Below are positions 47,704 through 58,967 of a DNA stretch of 64,000 nucleotides, piece by piece (the stretch's first letter is position 1; every line of letters starts with the position of its first letter). The translations under genes and the position numbers were made by a program. The DNA lies in NCBI RefSeq assembly GCF_016481305.1, contig NZ_JAENBO010000005.1:28353-92352 (forward strand). The letters run 5' to 3'. The notes beneath the pieces are model-generated. The model ran no database searches, had not been told where the DNA came from, and worked only from the letters and a program-made list of their open reading frames with translations. Source of the stretch: Streptococcus pacificus (GTDB lineage: Bacteria > Bacillota > Bacilli > Lactobacillales > Streptococcaceae).

Positions 47704-50700
47704 GATGACACTTTTAGACTTAATTAGTCAAAACAAAACAATCACCAAGTGGTTAAAAACCATCAATCAATCAAAACGTCAACTTCTGATGGGGTTATCA
47801 GGTTCTGTTAAAGCACTCGTTATGGCAAAAGCTTATGAGGAGCAAACAGGGAAACTGGTTATTGTAACAGCAACACAACATCAGGCAGAACAATTGATCG
47901 ACAACCTATCCACTGTGATAGAGGATACTGAAATTTATCATTTTTTTGCTGATGATGTCCCTGCTGCAGAATTTATTTTTTCTTCGTTAGATAGGGCTTC
48001 TTCGCGTTTAGAAAGCTTAAAATTTTTACTAGATAAGAATAAAAAGGGTATTTTAGTCACAAGTATTGTTGGACTAAGAGTCTTACTACCCAGTCCAAAA
48101 CAGTTTAAAGAAGCCATTATTTCTCTGACAGTTGGTGAAGAAAAAAATCCAAAGGCATTAGTTGATCAGCTTCATCAGATGGGGTATGATCGTGTGTCTC
48201 AAGTTTTAAATCCTGGCGAATTTAGTCAAAGGGGAGATATTCTTGATGTTTATGACATCACACAGTCTTTTCCTTACCGTCTTGAATTTTTTGGCGACGA
48301 AATTGATGGCATAAGACAATTTGACAGTGAGACACAAAAATCTCTCGATGTGATAGAAAAGGTTGTTATCAATCCAGCAGATGACGTGCTATTAACAAAA
48401 GAGGATTATTTAAGGGCTACTTCTAAAATAGAAAAAGCCATGACAGTAGCTAATCAGGATCAAAAACAATTTTTAGAAGCATTTTTAAGTGATACCAAAC
48501 ACTTTCATAAAGCAGAACGTGTTCGACAGTTTTTATCGCTCTTTTATGAAAAAGAGTGGACATTAAGAGATTATTTCCCCAAAGGAACTCTTGTTTTCTT
48601 TGATGACTTTCAAAAAATCAATGAGCAAAACACACGTATAACTCTTGAAGTTGCTCAGTTGTTGACAGATGATTTACAAAAACATCAATCTCTTTCAACA
48701 ATGTCTTATTTTGCTGATCATTTTCAAGACTTCAAAAAATATCAACCAGCTACTTTTTTCACTGCTATTCAACGTGGTTTAGGGAATCTGACATTTGATG
48801 CCTTGTATCAATTTAATCAGTACCCCATTCAAGAATTCTTTAATCAATTGCCCTTATTGGTTGATGAGATTAAACGTTATCAAAAACAAGAAGTGACGGT
48901 GATCATTCAATCAAGTACCAAAAAAGAACTCTTGCGATTACAAGAGACACTTAGAGAGTATGGATTAGATATTGCTATCGCCTCGAAAAATCAAATTGAA
49001 CCCTCTCGTGTTCAATTACTACAGGCTTCTTTATCGAATGGTTTTTATTTTGCCGATGAAAAACTCGTCTTTATTACTGAAAAAGAAATTTTTCATAAAA
49101 AAGTGAAACGTCAAAGACGAACCACGCAAATGACAAATGCGGAACGCCTCAAAAACTATAATGACCTTGAAAAAGGGGATTATGTGGTTCATCATGTTCA
49201 TGGAATTGGTCGATTTTTAGGCATTGAAACCATTGAAGTATCAGGTGTTCATAAGGATTACATTACGATTCAATATCGAAATTCTGACCGCATCTCTATT
49301 CCAGTTGAACAAATAAATCTGATTTCTAAATACCTTGCTAGCGATGGTAAAGAGCCAAAAATCAATAAGTTAAATGATGGTCGTTTCCAACGCACCAAAC
49401 AAAGAGTTTCCAAACAAGTTGAAGATATTGCGGATGATTTGATTAATCTTTATGCCAAGAGAAGCCAACTAAAAGGCTTTGCTTTTTCACCTGATGATGA
49501 TAGTCAAAAAGAATTTGAGGAAGATTTTCCCTTTGTTGAAACTCCTGACCAATTGCGCTCCATTAAAGAAGTTAAAAAAGATATGGAAAGCTCTCAACCA
49601 ATGGATCGTTTACTGGTTGGTGATGTTGGTTTTGGTAAGACAGAAGTTGCTATGAGAGCAGCATTTAAAGCTGTTAACGATGGCAAACAAGTCGCTATAT
49701 TAGTGCCAACAACGGTTCTTGCACAACAGCATTATCAGAATTTTAAAGAACGTTTTGAATCCTTTCCAGTAACAGTTGATATCGTCAGTCGCTTTAAAAC
49801 AAAAAAAGAGCAAGAATTGACCCTTGATAAGTTGAAAAAAGGTCAAGTTGACATTTTAATTGGAACCCATCGTCTCTTATCAGATGATGTTCAATTTTCA
49901 GATTTAGGGTTAATTGTTATTGATGAAGAACAACGATTTGGTGTTAAGCATAAAGAAAAACTAAAACAATTAAAAGCCAAAGTTGATGTTTTAACCTTAA
50001 CGGCAACTCCTATTCCTAGAACTTTACACATGTCAATGCTAGGAATTAGAGACCTCTCTTTAATTGAAACCCCGCCAACTAATCGCTATCCTGTTCAAAC
50101 CTACGTCATGCCCTCAACTCCTGATATCATCAGAGAAGCTATTCTTAGAGAAATTGATCGTGGTGGCCAAATTTATTATGTTTACAACCGAGTTGAGTCA
50201 ATTGAGAAAAAAGTTTCTGAACTTAAAGAATTAGTCCCAGAAGCTAATATAGGCTTTGTTCATGGGCAAATGAGTGATATTCAATTAGAAAATACACTAT
50301 TTAGTTTTATCGAAGGTCAATATGATGTTTTGGTGGCAACAACAATCATCGAAACTGGTGTTGATATTTCAAATGTCAATACTTTATTTGTTGAGAATGC
50401 TGATTATATGGGCCTTTCAACTCTGTATCAACTACGAGGTCGTGTTGGACGAAGTAGTCGACTAGCCTATGCTTATCTCATGTATCATCCTGATAAAATA
50501 TTGACAGAAGTCTCAGAAAAACGATTAGAAGCTATTAAGGGCTTTACCGAGTTGGGTAGTGGTTTTAAAATTGCTATGCGTGATTTAGCCATTCGTGGTG
50601 CAGGAAATATTCTTGGTGCTTCCCAGAGTGGTTTTATTGATTCCGTTGGTTTTGAAATGTATTCACAGCTCCTTGAAGAAGCAATTGCTAGAAAACAGGG

Positions 50701-51193
50701 GCAATTACCAGAAAGACAAAAAGGCAATGCCGAGATAGATTTTAAAATAGACGCTTATCTTTCTAACGATTACATTAATGATGAACGTCAAAAGATTGAA
50801 ATTTACAAACGCATCAGAGAAATTGATAGTCAAGATAACTATCAGGAATTACAAGAAGAAATCATTGATCGCTTTGGGGACTACCCAGATCAAGTGGCTT
50901 ATCTTTTAGAAATTGGTCTGATTAAAAATTACATGGACAAGGCTTTTGTAGAGTATGTTCAAAAAAATAATGGCTATCTAACCATCCGGTTTGAAAAAAA
51001 ATCACTAGCCATTTACTTAACACAAGACTATTTTGAAGCTATTTCAAAAACGCAACTCAAGGCCCGTATTAGTGAGCATCAGGGAAAAATAGAGATCATT
51101 TTTGATATTAGAAATAAAAAAGACTATGTCGTATTAGAGGCATTAAAACAATTTGGAGAAGCATTAGATGACATTAAAAAAAGGAAGACTTAA
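47696..51193 (+). CDS. mfd: transcription-repair coupling factor Mfd
   Basis: 1165 residues, full length. UvrB-homology N-terminus ([19 protein letters not shown]...), RNA polymerase-interacting CarD-like domain near 488-545 ([14 protein letters not shown]), translocase with Walker [12 protein letters not shown] (near 640) and DEEQ box ([10 protein letters not shown], near 742), and a TRCF C-terminal domain. It removes stalled RNA polymerase and recruits UvrA. pth-mfd overlap is conserved. Confidence 0.97.
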   Translation: MDKMTLLDLISQNKTITKWLKTINQSKRQLLMGLSGSVKALVMAKAYEEQTGKLVIVTATQHQAEQLIDNLSTVIEDTEIYHFFADDVPAAEFIFSSLDRASSRLESLKFLLDKNKKGILVTSIVGLRVLLPSPKQFKEAIISLTVGEEKNPKALVDQLHQMGYDRVSQVLNPGEFSQRGDILDVYDITQSFPYRLEFFGDEIDGIRQFDSETQKSLDVIEKVVINPADDVLLTKEDYLRATSKIEKAMTVANQDQKQFLEAFLSDTKHFHKAERVRQFLSLFYEKEWTLRDYFPKGTLVFFDDFQKINEQNTRITLEVAQLLTDDLQKHQSLSTMSYFADHFQDFKKYQPATFFTAIQRGLGNLTFDALYQFNQYPIQEFFNQLPLLVDEIKRYQKQEVTVIIQSSTKKELLRLQETLREYGLDIAIASKNQIEPSRVQLLQASLSNGFYFADEKLVFITEKEIFHKKVKRQRRTTQMTNAERLKNYNDLEKGDYVVHHVHGIGRFLGIETIEVSGVHKDYITIQYRNSDRISIPVEQINLISKYLASDGKEPKINKLNDGRFQRTKQRVSKQVEDIADDLINLYAKRSQLKGFAFSPDDDSQKEFEEDFPFVETPDQLRSIKEVKKDMESSQPMDRLLVGDVGFGKTEVAMRAAFKAVNDGKQVAILVPTTVLAQQHYQNFKERFESFPVTVDIVSRFKTKKEQELTLDKLKKGQVDILIGTHRLLSDDVQFSDLGLIVIDEEQRFGVKHKEKLKQLKAKVDVLTLTATPIPRTLHMSMLGIRDLSLIETPPTNRYPVQTYVMPSTPDIIREAILREIDRGGQIYYVYNRVESIEKKVSELKELVPEANIGFVHGQMSDIQLENTLFSFIEGQYDVLVATTIIETGVDISNVNTLFVENADYMGLSTLYQLRGRVGRSSRLAYAYLMYHPDKILTEVSEKRLEAIKGFTELGSGFKIAMRDLAIRGAGNILGASQSGFIDSVGFEMYSQLLEEAIARKQGQLPERQKGNAEIDFKIDAYLSNDYINDERQKIEIYKRIREIDSQDNYQELQEEIIDRFGDYPDQVAYLLEIGLIKNYMDKAFVEYVQKNNGYLTIRFEKKSLAIYLTQDYFEAISKTQLKARISEHQGKIEIIFDIRNKKDYVVLEALKQFGEALDDIKKRKT

Positions 51194-52676
51194 TCATACT
51201 CAAAAAGCGAGTCTTATCATTGTTGTGGCTGGTCTTATATCAAAAATATTAGCAGCCATCTACCGTATTCCTTATCAAAATATTGTTGGTGATAGAGGCT
51301 TTTACGCTTATCAGCAAATTTACCCACTCATCGGGATCATCTCAACCCTAGGATTAGTGGCTTTTCCTAATATTATCTCGAGCCTCGCACAAAAGCAGCA
51401 AAAAACAACTCTTGGCAGTTTATTTCAATTGGAAGCTCTCCTTTCAGGAATAGGAGCAATCTTATTAATTGTTTTAAGTGGATTTTTAGCTCAATTAATG
51501 GGAGCTAGTCAATTAAAAATGGCCATTCAAATTGTCGGAGTGATCCTATTATTGGTTCCTTTTATTTCTTTTTATAGAGGATTAGCTCAGTCAACAGGCA
51601 ATATGCAGCCAACAGCAGTCAGTCAGGTGATTGAGCAGGCAATTAGAATCTCTGTGATTATTTTAGCTGCTGTTTTATATGGTGTTTTGAAATTAAGCAT
51701 TTATCAAACAGCGACGATAGCTGTTTCAGGTAACTTATTAGCTAGTATTATCACATTAATCTATTTAATAAAAAAAGCACCTATCTCCCTTAAGGAAATT
51801 AGTTCTGGTGGCTCTTTAAGCTTATCTGCCATTAAGCATATTGGTTTTCCAAGTCTTGTTTTTCTCTTTTTTTCAATCTATTTACTTCTCTTTCAACTAG
51901 TAGATGCTTTTCTAGTAAAAAATGCCCTAGTTGCTCAAGGAATGTCAAACAGTTTAGCTGAAATTGAAAAAGGGATTTTTGATCGAGGACAGCCTTTGAT
52001 TCAATTTGGATTGATTTTCTCGACGGCTTTATTTACTACCTATCTTCCTAAACTAACACGGTATTACCACCAGAATAAAGAACATTATCACCAGGAAAAC
52101 CAATTGTTTTTCTCCTTTATTTTTTATTTTAATAGTGTGATAACCATCGGTTTTCTAACCATTTTTCCTCAGATGAATCGTTTTTTATTTAAAAACAATC
52201 TAGGAGCAGTGGCTTTAATGCTTTATCTCTTGATTATTCTTTTAGCTAGCCTCATCCAATTTTTCCATCAAACCCTATTTATCGAAGGTTCTAATAGACA
52301 ATCACTTCTTTATCTTTTGATAGGAGTTGTAGTAAAAATTCTTATCACCTATCCTCTTACCTTATTATTGGGTATTGTAGGTTCTAGCTTGTCAACGGTT
52401 ATTGCCCTAATCCTTGTTTTAAGTTGTTACCTCAAAAAAGCCAAAATGAATTTACTAGTTTTTTTGACACCAAAATTTATCCTTTCATTGCTTGTTATGA
52501 TAGGATTAGTATTAGGGGTGAGATATCTTATTCCAAGCACCAATAGGCTCACTTTATTTGTGAATATTATCTTATCAAGTCTAGTAGGTGCCAGTGTTTT
52601 TCTTTTAATGAGTACCAAATGGCAAGTTTTTGATAAAAGATTATTTTCTTTTCTACCATTCTATAAAGAAAAGTGA
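51168..52676 (+). CDS. MOP-superfamily flippase (YabM/polysaccharide biosynthesis type)
   Basis: 502 residues with about fourteen membrane segments. N-terminus TQKASLIIVVAGLISKILAAIYRIPYQNIVGDRGFYAYQQIYP is typical of MurJ/SpoVB/YabM-like exporters. It may flip lipid-linked wall precursors, but which is not readable. It overlaps mfd by 26 bases. The order mfd-yabM-yabO-divIC matches Bacillus. Confidence 0.88.
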   Translation: MTLKKGRLNHTQKASLIIVVAGLISKILAAIYRIPYQNIVGDRGFYAYQQIYPLIGIISTLGLVAFPNIISSLAQKQQKTTLGSLFQLEALLSGIGAILLIVLSGFLAQLMGASQLKMAIQIVGVILLLVPFISFYRGLAQSTGNMQPTAVSQVIEQAIRISVIILAAVLYGVLKLSIYQTATIAVSGNLLASIITLIYLIKKAPISLKEISSGGSLSLSAIKHIGFPSLVFLFFSIYLLLFQLVDAFLVKNALVAQGMSNSLAEIEKGIFDRGQPLIQFGLIFSTALFTTYLPKLTRYYHQNKEHYHQENQLFFSFIFYFNSVITIGFLTIFPQMNRFLFKNNLGAVALMLYLLIILLASLIQFFHQTLFIEGSNRQSLLYLLIGVVVKILITYPLTLLLGIVGSSLSTVIALILVLSCYLKKAKMNLLVFLTPKFILSLLVMIGLVLGVRYLIPSTNRLTLFVNIILSSLVGASVFLLMSTKWQVFDKRLFSFLPFYKEK

Positions 52677-52702
52677 TAAAATGAAGAGATGTGAGGGATA
52701 TT

Positions 52703-52975
52703 ATGAGATTAGATAAGTATTTAAAAGTATCACGGTTAATAAAAAGACGCCCTGTTGCTAAAGAAGTAGCAGATAAAGGTCGCATAAAAGTCAATGGTAT
52801 TTTGGCAAAAAGTTCTACCAAATTGAAGTACAATGACATCATTGAGATTAGATTTGGAAACAAATTGTTATCAGTACGTGTTTTAGAAATGAAAGACAGT
52901 ACTAAAAAAGAAGACGCCAATAAAATGTACGAAATTATTAGTGAAACAAGGATAGAAAAAGATGAAGAAGCCTAA
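52703..52975 (+). CDS. rqcP: S4-domain RNA-binding protein RqcP (YabO)
   Basis: 90 residues from the ATG at 52703 ([22 protein letters not shown]), preceded by GAGGG; a GTG at 52691 overlaps that site. The S4 domain is complete ([23 protein letters not shown]). RqcP/YabO acts with RqcH in alanine tailing of stalled nascent chains. Overlaps divIC by 14 bases. Confidence 0.9.
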   Translation: MRLDKYLKVSRLIKRRPVAKEVADKGRIKVNGILAKSSTKLKYNDIIEIRFGNKLLSVRVLEMKDSTKKEDANKMYEIISETRIEKDEEA

Positions 52976-53333
52976 TATTGTTCAACTAAATAACGACTTT
53001 ATCAAGGATGCTAATCAAAAAAAACGTTACGAAGAAGAAGAAATTCGTAAACGTCATCGTTTTATAGGATTAGTGTTGATTGTTATTACGCTACTTTTTA
53101 TTTTGCCAACCTATAATTTAGTATCAAGTTATGTGACCTTGGAAAATAGAAAACAGCAAATCATTGAGTTGCAAAAAGAATATAACACATTGGAAGAAGA
53201 AACCAATCAAAAGAAAGAATTGGCTAATCGCTTAAAAGACACAGATTATGTGGAAAAATATGCGCGCGCCAAATACTCCTATAAATTTGAGGGCGAAGTC
53301 ATTCTTCAGACCCCGGAATTACTACCTAAATAA
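52962..53333 (+). CDS. divIC: septum formation initiator family protein DivIC
   Basis: 123 residues. A basic cytosolic start, one membrane segment near 32-52 ([21 protein letters not shown]), a coiled coil ([34 protein letters not shown]) and [20 protein letters not shown], the family signature. Part of the DivIB-FtsL-DivIC complex at the septum. Its stop overlaps the start of a small gene (TAATG). Confidence 0.94.
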   Translation: MKKPNIVQLNNDFIKDANQKKRYEEEEIRKRHRFIGLVLIVITLLFILPTYNLVSSYVTLENRKQQIIELQKEYNTLEEETNQKKELANRLKDTDYVEKYARAKYSYKFEGEVILQTPELLPK

Positions 53334-53458
53334 TGAAAAATTTAATTAATACTATCGAAAAATTTTTGACATACTCCGATGATAAACTTAAGGAGTTATC
53401 AGAGAAAAATCAAGAGCTAAAAGAAAAAACAAAGAAGGGAGAGGAAAAAACAAAATGA
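53333..53458 (+). CDS. small protein between divIC and the serine hydrolase (SP_0009-like)
   Basis: 41 residues, start ATG overlapping the divIC stop (TAATG) and stop overlapping the next start (ATGA). The product is amphipathic and Lys/Glu-rich: [20 protein letters not shown] and then KELSEKNQELKEKTKKGEE. The double overlap indicates translation by coupling. A similarly placed small protein exists in pneumococcus (I recall it as the SP_0009 family); function unknown. Confidence 0.7.
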   Translation: MKNLINTIEKFLTYSDDKLKELSEKNQELKEKTKKGEEKTK

Positions 53459-54744
53459 AAAAAGTGTTTGCTTTCTTTTTAGCAATGTCTGTTTTTTTGT
53501 TGCCTCTCTCCATCATTAGTACGGAAAAAGAGGTGTCTCTTTCTAATGGGTTACACTATCAACTAACACAAGGCCCAGCTACTCAAGTGGACTATTTTTC
53601 TTATTTCCCTGAAAATCCTGTTTTAAAACAAAATGTTCAAATTTACCAAGACGTTAACCTCTCAACCCCTTTAACGATTGTTGCTGCAAACACACCGCTT
53701 AATTTAAACCGTTATCTTATCAATGATGCTAACATCCCTGTTTTTGAATTATCAAATGGTGGCTTTATTAGTGCTAGTTATGAAAATATTTTAGATGATG
53801 TTATACTGAGCCAAGAGCCTATTGAAGCTACATTTTGGGTAGGTAAAAAAGCTGTTTTTTATACAAGCCCTTTTGTAGTCGGTGTCAAAAACTCTGGACA
53901 AACAGTCGCTGATTTTTCTAATGTTACTGTGTCGCAAAAAGCAACCACCAACCATGGTACTTATTATAAAGTTGAAGGAAAAGGTTGGATAGACGAAAGT
54001 ACACTTTCTGAAAATGATAATCGTATGGCACATGTCCAAGATATCTTGAATGAAAAATATCAAAATGCTGATATTTCAGTTTACGTCAAGGATTTGACTA
54101 GTCAAGATGTTGCACAAATCAATGCCGACAAGCCAATGTATTCTGCTAGTATCACTAAACTCCCTATTTTGTATTATGCCCAAGAAAAACTTGATAAAAA
54201 CCTTGTTTCTTTAGAGAGTCAGTTTAAGTATAACGATAAGTCAATGGCATATGATGGTGCCTATGACACTGATGGTAGTGGGGATATGAGCAAATCACCT
54301 GATGATAAGGACTATAGTGTCGAGTATCTTTTAAAAGCAGTTAGTCAAAATTCAGATAATGTTGCTAGTAACTTATTAGGTTACTATGTTGATGATAAAT
54401 ACGATGCTGATTATCAAACAAGCATTTCAAAGGCTATCGGCACTAATTGGGATATGGTCGGTAGAAATAGTACAGCTCAACAAGCTGGTCTGATGATGGA
54501 AGCCATTTATTATCAAAATGGTACGATTATTGATTATCTTTCTCAAACAAAATTTGATAATGAGCGTATTTCAAAAGATATCGATGTTCAAGTAGCTCAC
54601 AAGATAGGAGATGCTTACGATTTTAGACATGACGTTGCGATTGTCTATACCGAAAGACCATTTATCTTATCAATTTTCACAGATCATGCTTCCTATGATG
54701 ATATAACAGCTATTGCAAATGATGTCTATGGTGTCTTAAAATGA
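53455..54744 (+). CDS. secreted serine hydrolase, class A beta-lactamase-like
   Basis: 429 residues. Signal peptide (residues 1-22). The C-terminal half is a beta-lactamase/transpeptidase fold: SITK at 232-235, SDN at 300-302, and KIG at 383-385 in place of KTG. The N-terminal half has SH3-like beta-rich segments. The family is conserved in this position in streptococci and likely acts on the wall rather than on drugs; resistance is not implied. Overlaps tilS by 4 bases. Confidence 0.85.
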   Translation: MKKVFAFFLAMSVFLLPLSIISTEKEVSLSNGLHYQLTQGPATQVDYFSYFPENPVLKQNVQIYQDVNLSTPLTIVAANTPLNLNRYLINDANIPVFELSNGGFISASYENILDDVILSQEPIEATFWVGKKAVFYTSPFVVGVKNSGQTVADFSNVTVSQKATTNHGTYYKVEGKGWIDESTLSENDNRMAHVQDILNEKYQNADISVYVKDLTSQDVAQINADKPMYSASITKLPILYYAQEKLDKNLVSLESQFKYNDKSMAYDGAYDTDGSGDMSKSPDDKDYSVEYLLKAVSQNSDNVASNLLGYYVDDKYDADYQTSISKAIGTNWDMVGRNSTAQQAGLMMEAIYYQNGTIIDYLSQTKFDNERISKDIDVQVAHKIGDAYDFRHDVAIVYTERPFILSIFTDHASYDDITAIANDVYGVLK

Positions 54745-56003
54745 ACAATCAACAACTACTACAAATTATCCAAAAAAAATCTTATTTTTCTAAGCATAAT
54801 AAGGTGTTGATAGCAGTTTCGGGTGGTTTTGACTCCATGGCTCTTTTGCATTTTTTATATGCCTACCAATCGGTACTAGACATCTCAATTGCAATTGCTC
54901 ATGTTAATCACCACCAACGTCTAGCTTCCAAGGAAGAAGAAGATTATTTGAAAGAATGGGCAACGACTCATGACATTCCTATTTATATCAGTCATTTCAA
55001 AGGAGTGTTTTCAGAAGAAAAAGCCAGAAATCATCGCTATGCTTTTTTCAAACAAGTCATGTTAGAACAAGGTTATACGGCCTTGGTAACAGCTCATCAT
55101 GCAGATGATCAAGCAGAAACGATTTTTATGAAATTATTGAGAGGATCTCGTTTGATTCACCTAGCCGGTATGAAAGAAAGACAAACTTTTGCTGATGGCG
55201 AATTAATTCGACCGTTCCTCACACTCAATAAAAAAGAATTGCCTCATGTTTTTCATTTTGAAGATGCTTCAAACCTAGAAAATAACTTTCTTAGAAATCG
55301 TATAAGAAACCAGTATCTTCCTACTTTACAAAAAGAAAACCCAAAATTATCTCATCATCTGGTTGAGACAGGTAAAGAAATTACTTTGTTAAAAGAAGCC
55401 TTACAGTCATTGACAAGCCAAATTAACATAGAAGACTGTCAGATTTTTTTAAGTCAAGATGCTGCTGTGCAGTATTTTTTATTGCAAAACTACTTAGAGC
55501 AATTCGAGGCATTAAATTTATCCAAAGAACAGTTTGAAGAAGTTCTCCACATTATTAAAACAAAGGCGAACTATACTCATCATTTAAAAAATAACTATTA
55601 TCTATTAAAAGACTATCAGCGATTTACTATTAAAAAAATAGACCTAAAGACCGATAGTCAAAGCCTTAAAAAAGTGTTAGAATATGGGAACAATGTGACC
55701 ATTGGTCATTATCGTTTTTCTTTCTCAAAACAACCAAGTGGTATTCCTTTAACTAGTCTCTCTCCAATTACTTTAAGACACCGCAAACAAGGGGACAGCA
55801 TTAAATTAGGTAGTCATACCAAAAAAATTAGACGCCTCTTTATTGATGGCAAGTATTCTTTTTTGGAGCGACAAAACGCCATTATTGGCGAACAAGATGG
55901 CCTTATCATCTTTGTTATGGTTGGCGGTGACACATATTTGAGAAATCACTCTAATAATGATATAATGATTGCTACATTACATATTGAAAAAACAAAAGAG
56001 TAG
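54741..56003 (+). CDS. tilS: tRNA(Ile)-lysidine synthase
   Basis: 420 residues. The PP-loop is AVSGGFDSMALL (SGGFDS at 27-32), followed by HVNHHQR and TAHHADDQAETIFMKLLRGS. A C-terminal TilS domain (TLRHRKQGDSIKLGSHTKKIRRLFID) is present. It makes lysidine at C34 so the Ile tRNA reads AUA. ATGA overlap with the upstream gene; hpt follows in 14 bases, as in most Firmicutes. Confidence 0.95.
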   Translation: MNNQQLLQIIQKKSYFSKHNKVLIAVSGGFDSMALLHFLYAYQSVLDISIAIAHVNHHQRLASKEEEDYLKEWATTHDIPIYISHFKGVFSEEKARNHRYAFFKQVMLEQGYTALVTAHHADDQAETIFMKLLRGSRLIHLAGMKERQTFADGELIRPFLTLNKKELPHVFHFEDASNLENNFLRNRIRNQYLPTLQKENPKLSHHLVETGKEITLLKEALQSLTSQINIEDCQIFLSQDAAVQYFLLQNYLEQFEALNLSKEQFEEVLHIIKTKANYTHHLKNNYYLLKDYQRFTIKKIDLKTDSQSLKKVLEYGNNVTIGHYRFSFSKQPSGIPLTSLSPITLRHRKQGDSIKLGSHTKKIRRLFIDGKYSFLERQNAIIGEQDGLIIFVMVGGDTYLRNHSNNDIMIATLHIEKTKE

Positions 56004-56016
56004 AGAGTGGTAGAAG

Positions 56017-56559
56017 ATGTTAGAAAAAGATATTAAAAAGGTTTTATATACTGAAGAAGACATTACGAAAAAGGCGAAAGAATTAGGTCAACAATTAACA
56101 AAAGACTATGATGGGAAAAACCCATTATTAGTTGGTGTTTTAAAAGGTTGTATTCCTTTTCTAGCGGAACTTATTAAACACATCGATACTCAAATTGAGT
56201 TAGATTTCATGGTTGTTTCAAGTTATCACGGTGGAACAACAAGCAGTGGTGAAGTAAAAATCTTAAAAGATGTCGATACTAATATTGAGGGGCGTGATGT
56301 TATCTTTATCGAAGACATTATTGATACAGGAAGAACCCTCAAATATCTAAGAGACATGTTTAAATATCGTCAAGCAAAATCAATCAAAATTGCAACCCTA
56401 TTTGACAAACCAGAAGGACGAGAGGTTGCTATTGAAGCTGATTATGTTTGTTATGATGTTCCAAATGAATTTATTGTAGGTTTTGGATTGGATTACAGAG
56501 AAAATTATCGTAATCTTCCTTATGTAGGCGTTCTAAAAGAAGAAGTCTATTCAAAATAA
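56017..56559 (+). CDS. hpt: hypoxanthine phosphoribosyltransferase
   Basis: 180 residues. The PRPP-binding motif is [17 protein letters not shown] (near 97-113), with [13 protein letters not shown] (near 66) as flexible loop and [20 protein letters not shown] at the C-terminus. Salvages hypoxanthine and guanine. Part of tilS-hpt-ftsH. Confidence 0.96.
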   Translation: MLEKDIKKVLYTEEDITKKAKELGQQLTKDYDGKNPLLVGVLKGCIPFLAELIKHIDTQIELDFMVVSSYHGGTTSSGEVKILKDVDTNIEGRDVIFIEDIIDTGRTLKYLRDMFKYRQAKSIKIATLFDKPEGREVAIEADYVCYDVPNEFIVGFGLDYRENYRNLPYVGVLKEEVYSK

Positions 56560-56583
56560 TCATAGAAAGTTTATCATCAAAAA

Positions 56584-58545
56584 ATGAAAAATAATAACAA
56601 TAATGGATTTGTCAAAAATCCTTTTCTCTATATTTTAATTATTATCTCCATTATTTTTGGGGTTCAATATTTTTTGCGTGGTTCATCCCCTCAATCACAA
56701 AAAATTAATTATTCTACCCTCGTTTCAGAAATTAAAAAAGGTGAAATTGACACTATTTCCTACCAACCAAATGGTGGTATTATTTCTGTAGAGGGAAAAT
56801 ATAAATCTGAAAAAACAGTTGAGAATAAAAATGATTTAGCCTTTTTTGGTAATTCAAGCACAAAAGTCAAAGAGTTTACGTCTATCATTTTACCAAGTGA
56901 AACGTCTATTCAAACCTTACAAGATGCCGCTGAAGAGGCAGGGACAGAAATCACTGTTAAACCTGAGAGTTCTCTTGGAACATGGGTTTCGTTGATTGTT
57001 GGCTTTTTACCTTTCGTCATTTTAATTTTCTTTTTCACTATGATGATGAATCAAGGTGGTGGCGCTCGTGGTGCCATGAACATTGGTAAAAACAAAGCTA
57101 GAACAGCTAATAAAACAACCGTTAAAGTGCGTTTTTCTGATGTTGCAGGTGCTGAAGAGGAAAAACAAGAATTAATCGAAGTCGTTGATTTCCTCAAAGA
57201 CCCTAAACGTTACAAAGCCCTTGGCGCTAGAATTCCTGCCGGTGTACTCTTAGAAGGCCCTCCAGGAACGGGTAAAACCTTACTAGCAAAAGCGGTTGCC
57301 GGAGAAGCCGGTGTTCCTTTCTTTAGTATCTCTGGTTCGGATTTTGTTGAAATGTTTGTTGGGGTCGGAGCTAGCCGTGTAAGATCCTTATTTGAAGATG
57401 CTAAAAAAGCTGAACGTGCTATTATCTTTATTGATGAAATAGATGCTGTTGGTCGTCGACGTGGTGCCGGAATGGGCGGTGGAAACGATGAACGTGAACA
57501 AACCTTAAACCAATTATTGATTGAAATGGATGGTTTTGAAGGGAATGAAAATATCATTGTTATTGCCGCAACGAACCGTAGTGATGTCTTAGACCCAGCC
57601 CTTCTAAGACCAGGACGTTTTGATAGAAAAGTCTTAGTTGGTCGCCCAGATGTTAAAGGACGTGAAGCTATTCTAAAAGTTCATGCTAAAAATAAACCAT
57701 TAGCAGAAGATGTCAACTTAAAAGTAGTCGCACAACAAACCCCAGGTTTTGTTGGTGCTGACCTAGAAAATGTTCTTAATGAAGCTGCTTTAGTTGCTGC
57801 TAGAAGAAATAAAACTAAAATTGATGCTAGTGATATCGATGAAGCAGAAGATCGTGTGATTGCTGGTCCATCTAAAAAAGATAGAACTGTTTCTGAAAAA
57901 GAGCGCCAAATGGTGGCTTATCATGAAGCTGGGCATACGATTGTTGGTCTTGTTTTATCAAATGCTCGTGTTGTTCATAAAGTAACCATCGTTCCAAGAG
58001 GACGTGCAGGTGGTTATATGATTGCTCTTCCAAAAGAAGATCAAAACCTTCTGTCTAAGGATGATTTGAAAGAACAATTAGCTGGTCTTATGGGTGGTCG
58101 TGTTGCTGAAGAAATCATCTTCAACGTTCAAACAACTGGTGCTTCTAATGACTTTGAACAAGCAACACAAATGGCACGTGCCATGGTCACTGAATATGGA
58201 ATGAGTGAAAAACTCGGTCCTGTTCAATATGAAGGAAATCATGCTATGATGCCTGGGCAATTGACACCTGAAAAATCTTACTCTGCTCAAACCGCTTTAT
58301 TAATTGATGAAGAAGTAAGAGAACTCTTAAATGAAGCGCGTGATAAAGCAGCTGATATTATCAATCAAAACAGAGAAAAACATAAGTTGATTGCAGAAGC
58401 TCTTCTTAAATATGAAACACTTGATGCTCAACAAATTAAATCTATCTATGAAACTGGTGAAATGCCTAAATCATTAGAAGATGAATCAGAAGATACTCAT
58501 GCCCTTTCCTATGATGAAATCAAAGAAAAATTAGTAAAAGAGTAA
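56584..58545 (+). CDS. ftsH: ATP-dependent zinc metalloprotease FtsH
   Basis: 653 residues. Two membrane segments (about 12-27 and 133-151) flank an extracytoplasmic domain. AAA module: Walker A GPPGTGKT (near 224), Walker [15 protein letters not shown] with [20 protein letters not shown]. Zinc site HEAGH (near 447). It degrades membrane and regulatory proteins. Only a weak ribosome site (AGAAAG) is seen before the ATG. Last gene of the long rightward run. Confidence 0.97.
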   Translation: MKNNNNNGFVKNPFLYILIIISIIFGVQYFLRGSSPQSQKINYSTLVSEIKKGEIDTISYQPNGGIISVEGKYKSEKTVENKNDLAFFGNSSTKVKEFTSIILPSETSIQTLQDAAEEAGTEITVKPESSLGTWVSLIVGFLPFVILIFFFTMMMNQGGGARGAMNIGKNKARTANKTTVKVRFSDVAGAEEEKQELIEVVDFLKDPKRYKALGARIPAGVLLEGPPGTGKTLLAKAVAGEAGVPFFSISGSDFVEMFVGVGASRVRSLFEDAKKAERAIIFIDEIDAVGRRRGAGMGGGNDEREQTLNQLLIEMDGFEGNENIIVIAATNRSDVLDPALLRPGRFDRKVLVGRPDVKGREAILKVHAKNKPLAEDVNLKVVAQQTPGFVGADLENVLNEAALVAARRNKTKIDASDIDEAEDRVIAGPSKKDRTVSEKERQMVAYHEAGHTIVGLVLSNARVVHKVTIVPRGRAGGYMIALPKEDQNLLSKDDLKEQLAGLMGGRVAEEIIFNVQTTGASNDFEQATQMARAMVTEYGMSEKLGPVQYEGNHAMMPGQLTPEKSYSAQTALLIDEEVRELLNEARDKAADIINQNREKHKLIAEALLKYETLDAQQIKSIYETGEMPKSLEDESEDTHALSYDEIKEKLVKE

Positions 58546-58557
58546 ACTAATTATTTT

Positions 58558-58591
58558 AACATAAGACGTTGCGACGTCTTATGTTTTTTTA
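58558..58591 (+). terminator. intrinsic terminator of ftsH
   Basis: 12-bp perfect stem AACATAAGACGT (58558-58569) with ACGTCTTATGTT (58574-58585), then T6. Confidence 0.9.
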
Positions 58592-58706
58592 TTTTTAAAA
58601 AAATAGTAACAATCACCAAAAATAATCTTTATATACTTCTTTAAAAAATTATGAAACATACGAAATGATAAAATTTTATAATATTTATAACCAACATGGA
58701 TTCTGA

Positions 58707-58846
58707 TTGAAAAAATTACCTATAAATACTAGACTATCCTCAAATTGTTTAGCGCTTTGTTTACAAACGCTATGCAAACAACAAATTGTTTTCAGTAAGT
58801 AACAAAAACATCCCTCTACCAGACAGAAAATGGTAGAGGGATTTTA
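58707..58846 (+). ncRNA. candidate small RNA gene
   Basis: In the 420-base gap between ftsH and the adhesin: TTGAAA (58707-58712), a 17-base spacer and TAGACT (58730-58735) form a promoter. An imperfect hairpin (58747-58779: GTTT-AGCG-TTTG with CAAA-CGCT-AAAC) and a terminator-like 12-bp perfect stem (ATCCCTCTACCA, 58810-58821, with TGGTAGAGGGAT, 58831-58842, then TTTA) follow. No open frame fits. The transcript would be about 105 bases. Confidence 0.45.
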
Positions 58847-58895
58847 TGAAATTTCATGAAAAAATGTGAAAAAATTCAAAACTACACATAATTAT

Positions 58896-58924
58896 TTGCT
58901 ATTTATAAATCAAAGTGATAGACT
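58896..58924 (+). promoter_or_regulatory. promoter of the adhesin gene
   Basis: TTGCTA (58896-58901), a 17-base spacer, TAGACT (58919-58924) with TGA before it, 44 bases upstream of the ATG. Confidence 0.5.
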
Positions 58925-58967
58925 AATCTTGGGTTTCTGTCTAACTTTAAAAGAAAGGATTTTAAAG

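Noticed and set aside
58747..58779. Catabolite-response (cre) element
   Set aside because: The ACAAACGCTATGC core fails the cre consensus at the flanking G and C positions.
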